In this document: positions 42,049 to 50,984 of the stretch, one piece after another
Layout of the letters: each line of letters starts with the position of its first letter
Numbering within the stretch: position 1 is the stretch's first letter
DNA from: Flaccisagitta enflata
Lineage: Eukaryota; Chaetognatha; Sagittoidea; Aphragmophora
Assembly (NCBI GenBank): GCA_965153355.1
Contig: OZ231127.1
Span: 11,656,001-11,720,000, forward strand
DNA: 64,000 bases
Direction of reading: 5' to 3'
Translations under genes and position numbers: made by a program
The notes under the pieces: generated by a model
Told to the model about the DNA's origin: nothing
Databases searched by the model: none
Seen by the model: only the letters and a program-made list of their open reading frames with translations

Positions 42049-44918
42049 TCTGGCGCCGCCAATTCTATTTCTTTTCGTTCTTTTTCACTCAACACTACTT
42101 TTCGCTTCATCACTGAAAAATATAACAATTGGCTCGCATAACCTTCATGGTTTTAAAAAATCCTCGGACTATCATAGGAGTTGTATCAAAGACCATGGTG
42201 GCATATGGTTTGCCCAAGAGCTGTGGCTCCAAGAGTCCCAATTGGTTCAGCTTCACAAACTCGGATTTCAATTTACAGCTCAATCAGGCATGGAACATGC
42301 AGTGTCAGCTGGTCTCTTACGAGGTCGGCCATTTGGGGGCGTCAGCATCGCCTGGTCACATGATTTGGATCACGCCATAAAACCCATCTCTAACTTTCGC
42401 CATAGACGTGTGGTGGCAGCTGAACTGTCAACAGAGTGTGAAAAAATCCTTCTCCTCTCGGTTTACATGCCATTCTACGATGCTGGTAACCGTGATGAGT
42501 GCCTAGCTGAGGCTGCTGATGCTTTAGCTATGGTTGAGGTTCTAATTGACAATCATCCCCAACATCTCGTCATTATTGGTGGTGACCTAAACACACAGTT
42601 GAAGGGTAACTCTCCATTTGATGATATGTGGAATGCTGTTTCAAGGAGAAATCAATTAGCATATTGCAGTGAGCTTTTTCCATCGACTGGTTTCACATAT
42701 CGCCAGGATAAACTTGGTCAACAAAAATTTCTTGATCACTTTGTTGTCAGTGACAAACTTCTGGATGATGGTTTGATCAGTAATTGTCAAATCTTGGATG
42801 AAGGCGAAAACCTGTCTGATCATCTACCAATTACAATAACATTATCGGCATCCATTCCAACGGAATTTATGAATTCTGAAAAAAACAGTTAATGTCCGAC
42901 GCTTAGATAGAATAAGCTTAGTGTCAAGGATAAGAGCGCTTACACGGAACGTCTCTCTATGGCCGTTGAACAGATGGCATTGACACGAGGAGATTTATCA
43001 TCCATGGTGTGTGGGAACTGCCACTGCGAAGACGAGCGATGTCGCTATTTTCTTCAACAGGAATATGATGACCTTATCAGTTGCATCAAATGCGCAGATG
43101 AATTGCTTCCTAGACAAAAACCTGGAATTCAAAAGGATTGGTGGACATCTGACCTTACGGAACTGAAGAATCAATCCAAACAGATTCACACAATATGGGT
43201 CTTGGAAGGTAAACCACGTTGCGGTGCAACATTCACTGAACGAGGTAGAGTTCGATCAGTCTATAAATGTGCCATTCGGAGAGCACAACGGGATGAAAAG
43301 CAAAATTCATGGAACAAGCTTCATAGTGCCATGGCAAACGATGATACCACGAATTTTTGGAAGTCATGGCGCTCAATATACAACCCAAATTGTTCCCAAT
43401 TTCCAACCGTTGTAAATGGTTGCTCTGACAAAGCGTCAATTGCAGAATCATTTCGGCAAAGCTTTCAATCTAATTCTGAGCCTAATAATAAAAATCGAGT
43501 GGATGATCTGAACAAGAGATTTGCAGAACGCTACAAAAAGTTTGGTGAGATTCATCAGAATGAATGTAACTGTAAGCAGTACACCATAACAGTTGAATCG
43601 ACGATTGAGGCAGTGTGCTCGTTAAAAAGTGGCAAATGTGGAGATGACCATGAAATCAACGCTGAACACTTTCACTATGCACCTTACAATCTGATTTTGC
43701 GTCTATCTCAACTTCTAAAGAGTATGTTGAATCACTCTTTTGTGCCTGGCCAATTTCGATTGGGTCACATGATTCCCATTATTAAGGATACTAACGGCAG
43801 TGCCTCAGATATCTCAAATTATCGTGGTATCACCATTTCACCAATAATCAGCAAAATCTTTGAACATGCTCTGAAGCTGCTATTCTCTGACCATCTTTCA
43901 ACGTCTCATCTTCAATTTGGCTTTAAAAAGAAGCATGCAACATCTCACGCGATCTTTTGTCTGAAACAAACTGTAGAATACTACATAGATAACGGAAGTC
44001 GAGTATACTGCAGCTTCCTGGATGCAAGCAAGGCCTTTGATAGGCTGGTCCATAAAGGCCTTTTTATGAAGCTGATGGACAAACAGCTCCCGAAGATATT
44101 CATTGATGTGATCATCTCATGGTACGATGGCTTGTACTGCCGTGTGTTATGGGATGGGACGTACAGTGACTGGTTCTTGGTTAGTGCGGGGGTCAGACAA
44201 GGAGGTGTGCTATCACCGGACTTCTACGGGATTTACGTCGATGAGCTCATTATCATACTTGAATCAAGTGGCGTTGGTTGCTACTTTGCAAAAACGTTTG
44301 CTGCTGAAATTGATGTATGCCGACGATTTAGCAGTCCTTGCTCCTTCTCTAAAAGGTCTGCAAAAGCTGCATTCTCTCTGCGAAAATTATTGTGACAATT
44401 GGGACATCAAACTCAACGCTAAAAAATCGAAAAACCTCTGGTTTGGAAAAGGTTCATCTCCCAAATTCTGTCCCGTGATCAATGGCACTCAAATTGAATG
44501 GGTCAATAAGTGGAAGTATTTGGGTGTCACTCTTGTTCACGGCCCTCGGTTTGGCTGCTGTATTGAAGATACTCTTCGCAAGTATTATCGCGCTCTAAAT
44601 TCCATTCTGCGAGTGGATGGCAGATCTGATGACACTGTCATGTTACGCCTAATCGAATCTCATTGCGTCTCCATCCTCTCATACGCCATTGAGGTGCTGC
44701 ACATCTCTGACAGAAAGCAGAAAAGTAAGATGCGTGTTGCCTACAACTCTGTGTTCCGCAAACTCTTCAACTATTCCTGGAGAGAGAGTGTCACGAATCT
44801 CCAGCACGAACTTGGTCGACCCACATGGGAGGAGCTGATTGAAAAACGTACGAACCGCTTTCTCTCAAAGATCAATCTTTTCCCATCCAACTCACTCACT
44901 CGTATCGTGAGTAATTGA
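42023..44918 (+). pseudogene. CR1/L2-like LINE ORF2: APE endonuclease plus reverse transcriptase, frameshifted
   Basis: ATG at 42023 opens with a hydrophobic stretch (ILFLFVLFHSTLLFASS) and then an exonuclease-endonuclease-phosphatase domain: IGSHNLHGF, AQELWL, IIGGDLNTQL, LDHFVVS, SDHLPI. After two small indels at about 42880-42915 (one in an A7 run), the frame continues with AYTERLSMAVEQ. The RT blocks are YRGITISPIISKIFE, FLDASKAFDRLVH and GVRQGGVLSP. One more indel near 44305 splits TFAA from LMYADDLAVLAPS. The thumb region ends at 44918. The catalytic residues are all visible in the separate frames, but the copy cannot make one protein. A relative without indels is at 51167-53545; by eye the two proteins are roughly two-thirds identical in the RT. 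Confidence 0.85.
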
Positions 44919-45289
44919 AATCGACTCGTCATCTCGGCTCTGAGCTAGATTGATTCTTTTACATCTTTCAATGTAAAGTAATTTAACTTATTCACTGTGT
45001 AATTCATTGTTGCCTCATCGACTTTTTGATTTTCTTTGCCTTTTTGTTTGTCTCTTGTGCTACACATCATGTGTGAATAAATGCCATATATATTAACATG
45101 AACACATAAAGATGAACGTACGAAAAAAAAACACGACAAATACATGTATAAACAGAGCAACATGTAAATTGCCGAAAAAGGAAAAATAAGGAATAGTTGT
45201 GTTGGTCCGGGACGCGGACGCGGACGCGAGTAGCATATCGTTGGAATACTAAACGGCAGAAGAAGAAGTGATAAAGTTGCGCCTCTTCG

Positions 45290-45500
45290 ACCTTTTCTAT
45301 AATTTTTTTTCTCTCTTATCTTTTTTTTCCTCTTTTATTATGTTTTTTCTTCTTCCTCTCTTTTCATTTTTTTTTCTTTTCTTTTTTTTCTTTTGTTTCC
45401 TTTTGTTTTGTTTTGTTTTGTTTCGTCTTCTTTTCTTTTCTTTTTCCTTAGTTTCTTCCTCTCTTTTTCTTTTCTTTTTTTTTTCTTTCATTCTATCCTC
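45290..45500. repeat. Pyrimidine-rich tract (TTTTCTTTTC)
   Basis: T-rich, C-containing low-complexity sequence. Frames over it are Phe/Leu/Ser-rich artefacts. Confidence 0.8.
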
Positions 45501-45580
45501 CTCTACGTTTATGTTTTTGGGGGCAGTATTTCCTTTTGTCGTGAATTTTGTTTTCTATGTTTTCCCACAGAGACCGAGAT

Positions 45581-45838
45581 TTTTAGTCGCGTGCACGCGA
45601 CTCTACAACCCGCTTTGTCCGTCGGTCGGTCGGTCGGTCGGTCGGTCGGTCGGTCGGTCGGTCGGTCGGTCGGTCGGTCGGTTGGTTGGTTGGTCGGTTG
45701 GTCGATCTCACTTTACTTTTTTTCATGATTTTATATCTTTGACCTCACTGCTTCTGCCCAAATGGTCTGGTGACCTCAGATATGGCCCCTGCCCACCTGC
45801 ACGCGACTTCGCTAGCCGTATATATCCGGCTTTGTTTT
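45581..45838 (+). mobile_element. HHR copy, full, tail B, expanded (GGTC)n
   Basis: TTTTAGTCGCG-TGCA-CGCGACTC, CCCGCTTTGTCC, about 20 GGTC units, CTCACTTTACTTTTTTTCAT, CACTGCTTCTGCCCAAATGG, GGCCCCTGCCCACCTGCACG, CTAGCCGTATATATCCGGCT. The stem is perfect. Confidence 0.8.
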
Positions 45839-46021
45839 CCTCCTAGATAGGCATGCATAGATTCATATGCGAACAAGTTTCGTCGGTTGTTTTATATCAA
45901 CAGTTCAGCGTACAGGCGAGCAGGATGATGGTTGTAATCTTCATAAGAAAACACTAGGAATGCATCGGACGATACAATGCAACACTGTATCAGTATGCAT
46001 CAAAGTTAGTAAAAATAAATA

Positions 46022-46337
46022 TACAGTAGATTTCGTCTTGACTTGAGATAATGGGAAGCAGTCCAGGAATCTACCGCTTCTGCATCAATAGTGACAACCC
46101 TTAGCAACGGCAGAACATATTATAAGAAAGTTTCAGCAAATTTGATTTCAACAATGTTCTCTAAAAAAAATTCCCCAAATTGATATTGACATAATTGCGG
46201 GAATACATGGAAATGTATTTCTATGGCAACCAGTCATTGTTTTTTCAGTTTATATTTTAAACATCAGTCCCCTGCCTTCATTTGTTTTTCCATAATGCTT
46301 GCCCCCGTTATCTCAAGTCTAGACGAGACCTATTGTA
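46022..46337. mobile_element. 316-bp MITE, TA-CAGTAGATTTCGTCT family
   Basis: Left TA-CAGTAGATTTCGTCTTGAC with TTGAGATAATGGG; right complementary to TACAATAGGTCTCGTCTAGA with CTTGAGATAACGGG. The centre contains CCTTAGCAACGG and CTATGGCAACC, words like those in the 5.1-6.4 kb foldback. Confidence 0.75.
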
Positions 46338-46495
46338 CAAAGCAGCTTAAGTCTCAGAGTCAGGCGGATCGGCAGGGGCATTGTCCTTGAGGACACAATC
46401 ATCGTGATACAGACTGACGCGACAGACCAACGGCCCGAACAACTGTACTTTATCATCCATTTTGCTTACATCTGCCTTGTTTTGATTTATTCTCC

Positions 46496-46642
46496 TTTTT
46501 AGTTGCGGACACGCCACTCTATAAGGGGCTTTGTCCGTCCGTCCGTTGGTCGGTCCGTAAACACGAGTCGAAAAGTGTGAAAACGCGCATATCCGCCCTG
46601 CCCACCCGTCCGCAATTGAGGGCCGTGTATCCGGCCTTGTTT
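46496..46642 (+). mobile_element. HHR copy, shortest full form, tail B
   Basis: 147 bp: TTTTTAGTTGCGGACACGCC, ACTCTATAAGGGGCTTTGTC, GTCC units, ACACGAGTCGAAAAGTGTGA, CCCTGCCCACCCGTCCGCAA, GGCCGTGTATCCGGCCTTGT. It combines a tail-A-type body (GAGTCGAAAAGTG) with tail B. Confidence 0.75.
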
Positions 46643-46771
46643 TTCAAGTTCTTGTATGTTCTCCCCATTCATTTCTTTTTCTACTCACGCGTATCTCCTC
46701 TTATTTCTCTCCATTTTTTGTTCTTTTCTGTTTACCTTTCCTTTCAAATTTCTTTTTTGTTCTTTCTTCAG

Positions 46772-46853
46772 GAAGGGAGAAGAAGATTCATACGCGATAC
46801 ACGCATTGACTTCGTTCACATCAGGCTTAGCTTGAAAAACAACGAGCAAGTAT

Positions 46854-46885
<32 letters not shown>

Positions 46886-47883
46886 AGCAACCGCTTCCAA
46901 AACGACGGCAGCAGGGGGGCGAGGGCGGTGATTGCGGCAGGGCGAGTGAAGTCGTTGCGGCAGGGAAAGTGGGGGGTGATTGCGGCAGGACAGTTGGGGT
47001 GGTTTCGGCGGGCGGGAGCGGCCGTTGCAACAGAAGCGGTAAGCAAGGCGAGGAAAAATATAAGCTTGCACATTGCCAATGTCATTGGGGTGTTTATTAT
47101 GGTGAAAGCTTGTCATTGTAGAAAGTTTTACTTGCGTTTTCCGCCCCGAAGAGGAAATGATTAGGGTGTAGCCTATAGGGTATGAATTGATTTAGTTTTC
47201 ATTCAATTATTTTTGTTTATTTGTTTGTTTTTCGTTTGTTTTCATTCCTTTTTTCCCGCATTCACTCTTCAGTTATGCAGCGATGCTCCTGAAGAGAATA
47301 TGTCAACAAATATGCCCACATCCGACCCTCGAAAGCCTTTACCATCTACCGCGGCCCGTGAATTCCGTATCTTGAGCCCTCTACCGCCAAACGCCGACAA
47401 ACAAACCAGTCGAAGACTCGCAATGTTACCTCACGCTCCCCCCCCCCTTCCCACCCATCATTTCATCAAAGCCAGTGACGGTAAACTTCGATGGTGAAAG
47501 CTATGTTGGCGCTGGTGCAGTAGTGCTGATCCAGTGGTGCCTTTTGAGAGGTTCTAGTGTAGTGGGGTGAAAGCTGTGGTGCAAAAGCGATGGTGTTGGA
47601 GGTTGCAAAAGTAACGATGGGGGAGATTGAAGTGAATCGGAGATGCGGATGTTGGCGGTGGTGTTGGTGGCATCAGCTCTCATTACACCACAGCCGATGC
47701 TGTTAACTCCCTATTCTTCTTCGCCGTCCGTTCCACCAACCGCCAACCCTCACTCTTAACCTCAACACGACAGCAAGACCACAATCATTTCCGGAGAGAA
47801 AAAAGAAGAATGAGAAGAAGTAGATGAAAAAGAAGACGACGACGAAGAAGAAGAAGAAGAAGAAGAAGAAGAAGAAGAAGAAG

Positions 47884-47915
<32 letters not shown>

Positions 47916-48742
47916 GAAGTAGTAGAAGAAGAAGGAGAGGTAGAAGTAGAAGCAGAAGAACAAAAGGAAACAGAAAAAGAAGAAGAAAAAAGAGAACGAA
48001 AGGGAAAAAAAATAGGAAGAAGAAAAAGAAGAATAAGAAGAAGGAGAAGAAGAAGAAGAAGAATAAGAAGAAGGAGAAGAAGTGGAAAAAGAAAAAGAAG
48101 AAGGAAAAAGAGAACGAAAGGGAAAGATGATAAGAAGAAGAAAAAGAAGAAGAAGAAGAAGAAGAAGAAGAAGAAGAAGAAGAAGAAGAAGAAGAAGAAG
48201 AAGAAGAAGAAGAAGAAGAAGAAGAAGAAGAAGAAGAAGAAGAAGAAGAAGAAGAAGAAGAAGAAGAAGAAGAAGGAGGAGAAGAAGAAAAAGAAAAAGA
48301 AAAAGAAAAAGAAAAAGAAAAAGAAAAAGAAAAAGAAAAAGAAGAAAAAGAAAAAGAAAAAGAAAAAGAAAAAGAAAAAGAAAAAGAAAAAGAAGAAGAA
48401 GAAGAAGAAGAAGAAGATGAAGAAGAACAAGAAGAAGAAGAAGAAGTAGAAGAAGAAGAAGAGGAAGAAGAAGAGGAAAGGAAGAATAGAAGGAAATTGA
48501 GCAGACGGAAAACACGAAGGTAACAAAAATGAAAGAAGTAAGAGAATCAGATAGCCAAAAAAGAAAAAAAAACAACTAAAACAAACCAGAAAAACAAAAA
48601 CAAGGAATTCATAAAAGTAGGCGAAAGCAGGTAAACCATAGAGAAGGCGAGAAATATATACACCGCACACACGTTTATATCGGATTTGGTTTTAGGTGCA
48701 GGCAAGCTAACGACGGAACTACATTCGGACGCAGTTTCCATG
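46772..48742 (+). CDS. Three candidate exons of an unidentified gene
   Basis: 46772-46849 (TTTCTTCAG|GAAGGG...GAGCAA|GTATGC), 47273-47480 (CACTCTTCAG|TTATGC...AGTGACG|GTAAAC) and 48696-48742 (GGTTTTAG|GTGCAG...TCCATG|GTAACA). Phases agree throughout (0-0, 0-1, 1-0). The peptides are RRRFIRDTRIDFVHIRLSLK, a Pro-rich exon with REFRILSPLPPNADKQTSRR and LAMLPHAPPPLPTHHFIKAS, and GAGKLTTELHSDAVSM. The phase agreement and sites are the evidence; the third exon is short and could be chance. The large intron 47481-48695 is full of (GAA)n. No family recognised. Confidence 0.4.
47830..48480. repeat. (GAA)n / (GAAAAA)n purine microsatellite, ~640 bp
   Basis: Nearly pure GAA triplets with GAAAAA hexamers at 48290-48395. 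Frames of 100-300 codons of Arg, Lys, Leu, Phe or Ser over it are triplet artefacts. Confidence 0.95.
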
Positions 48743-49285
48743 GTAACAAGCTCAGCGCCTCAGCGTCTCACGTCGACGCACTGAGGAATAAGAATACATG
48801 AGATGAAACAAGTTGTTCGAGAATGATGCGACTCTTAATTTCTATTCTCTATTTCTTCATTTTTTAATTTTCTATAAATTCAATTTCTTTATCTTTTTTT
48901 TTTATTATTCTTTCTATTCATCAATTCGTCTATTTCTCTATGTATCCTTTTATTCATTCATCTATTTATTCACTTATTCATCTATTCATTTATCTGTTCA
49001 TCTTTTTTTTTCATCAACTTTTTTGCTTTGTTTTTTTCCATAGGTTTTTTTTTCTTTTTTACATTTTTGCACACTGATTTTGTCCACGGATTTGCACTCA
49101 ATATCCATGTAGCCACTCAAAAAAAAAAAAAGGACTTTGAAAGAAACCCAGATTTCAATAATGATGGAGGAAAAACTGGACAAACTGACCAACCAACACA
49201 ACATGTATGTTATCATTCACATGACTACAGAAGGAGTTTTGTATGAAATGATCCAGAAACATACATGCCACCGTGCTAGGCTACC
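48743..49285. other. No gene recognised
   Basis: T-rich with CATTCATCTATT words to 49020 and an A12 run near 49121. No exon-like frame with both splice borders. Confidence 0.4.
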
Positions 49286-49329
49286 AAGCTGCTAACGCGT
49301 TTCCGGTCGAAAGACGCCTGAGCATATGT

Positions 49330-49960
49330 CGAGGATGAAGCAAAACAGTGTGCTCTGAAATGGTACATGACGGGGATTACCAAGAGAGTTAAATGAGATG
49401 GGATGACTAATGAAAGAAAGTGGGGTAGGGGCATGTAGTTTGGATGGAAGTGAATAGTGGACTCTGTAATGGTACATGACGGGGACTACCAAGAGAGTTA
49501 AATGAGAGGGGATGACTAATGAAAGGAAGTGGGGTGGGGGTGGGGGCCTGTATTCTGGTTAAAAGTGAACAATGGGCTCTGAAATGGTACAAGACGGGGA
49601 CTATAAAAAGAGCTTAATGAGAGGGTATAACTAATGAAAGAAAGTTGGGTGGAGGCGGTGGCCTGTTTATTAGTGGCGGACACGCAACTCTGTAAGAAGC
49701 TTTGTCCGTTCGTCCCTCCGTTGGTCTGTTGGTCCGTCGGTAATGATCCACTCAAAAATTGGAGAAACAAGCGTTTTAGATATTTTTTGTATGTTTGAGT
49801 GTGTGTGTGGGGGGGGGGTTGTGGATGGGGGTTGGACGCCCCTGCCCGCCCGTCCGCAACGATATTATTATGACCCGGCGTCACTTGTTAGATGACAAGA
49901 AACAGTGGGCTCTAAATGGTACACGGCAGGGTCTACCGAGATATAAAGTGAAGTCGAAAA
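49330..49960. repeat. ~110-115 bp tandem array interrupted by an HHR copy
   Basis: The landmark GGTACATGACGGGG occurs at 49362 and 49471, then as GGTACAAGACGGGG at 49586 and GGTACACGGCAGGG at 49918. The last interval is about 217 bases longer than the period, the size of the HHR copy inside it. Confidence 0.8.
49671..49889 (+). mobile_element. HHR copy, tail A, inserted in a tandem array
   Basis: TTAGTGGCGGACACGCAACT, CTGTAAGAAGCTTTGTCCGT, GTCC units, AACAAGCGTTTTAGATATTT, GGACGCCCCTGCCCGCCCGT, CCGCAACGATATTATTATGA, CCCGGCGTCACTTGTT. Array sequence resumes directly after CTTGTT. Confidence 0.8.
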
Positions 49961-50069
49961 CTGAGTCGGTAATACAACGAGGGCTGTCTGTTGAGCGCGT
50001 ACAAGACTTATCTTCGGGTTTAGTCGTCTCGACTAGTATTTGCGGATAGATTTTTTACCGTGTCAGTGA

Positions 50070-50663
50070 TACAGTATGTTTTTTCTGGAATGCACCAAAA
50101 GAAACCTATATATCTCTGCTCCTGAGCATTGTAGCCAGATGCGGATTGCACCATTGGAAAGAGCATGAAAAACTATTTTAGGTATGTTTTTTCTGATATT
50201 CACATCCATCATGAAATTGCTCTACCACACCACCAGCAAAAACACTGAAATCTCCAACACCCAGAAATTGACTATTTTATTCTCCTTACAAAAAAATGTC
50301 TGAAGGTTCAGGAGGTCAAATAACTGACAATTATGGGGCGAACTTAATTATGATACAGATTTTTTCTAAAGTTTGTCCAGTAAATCATAGGGATGCCCCA
50401 TAATTGTTTTCTATTTGATCTACTGAACCTCTTGGTCTTCTTCAAAAAGAGAATAAAATTGCCAATTTCTGGGTGTTGGAGATTTCCATGCTTTTGCCAG
50501 CGTTATGGTAGAGCAATTTCATGATGAATGTTGATATCAGAAAAAACATATTAAAATAGTTTTTCACGCTCTTTCCAATGGTGCAATTGGCGTCTGGCTA
50601 TGATGCTCAGGAGCAAAGATATATAGGTTTCTTTTGGTGCATTTCAGAAAAAACATACTGTAT
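50070..50663. mobile_element. 594-bp near-perfect palindromic element, TA-CAGTATGTTTTTTCTG ends
   Basis: Ends TA-CAGTATGTTTTTTCTG and CAGAAAAAACATACTG-TA. The arms pair almost to the centre near 50366; matching blocks include ATGCACCAAAAGAAACCTAT, TTGCACCATTGGAAAGAGC and ATCTCCAACACCCAGAAATT. AACATA/TATGTTTTTTCTG occurs again inside each arm. No coding frame. Confidence 0.85.
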
Positions 50664-50717
50664 AAAAAGCTAATTGCATTATCACAAAAAAAAAAAACAA
50701 AAAAAAACGACTACATT

Positions 50718-50719
<2 letters not shown>

Positions 50720-50783
<64 letters not shown>

Positions 50784-50812
50784 CTCTCTCTCTCTTTCTC
50801 TCTCTCTCTCAT
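50720..50812. repeat. (CT)n microsatellite
   Basis: About 90 bases of CT with two TTT interruptions. Confidence 0.9.
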
Positions 50813-50984
50813 TTTGCCCTCCTTTTCACAAACTCATAAGTCATGATAAACATTGGACGCACAAATCATAGTTCCAGTTCCCATTACTTACATCGAGAAA
50901 ATCTACATTGTCTACAGTGTAAGTTATAACCTACAAAATGGCACCCACAGATAGGCGCCCACAGAAAACCAACTTCGTCGAAAT

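Larger units (their letters stand above)
41790..45160 (+). mobile_element. CR1/L2-like LINE copy
   Basis: Extent of the element: ORF1 remnant, ORF2, and a 3' UTR of about 200 bases. The 3' UTR contains TGTGCTACACATCATGTGTG (45056-45075), a small stem-loop shared with the LINE at 50985-53545. Confidence 0.7.

Noticed and set aside
47703-48670. Long Leu/Phe/Ser and Arg/Lys open frames
   Set aside because: Translations of the GAA/GAAAAA microsatellite; all frames are open for composition reasons.
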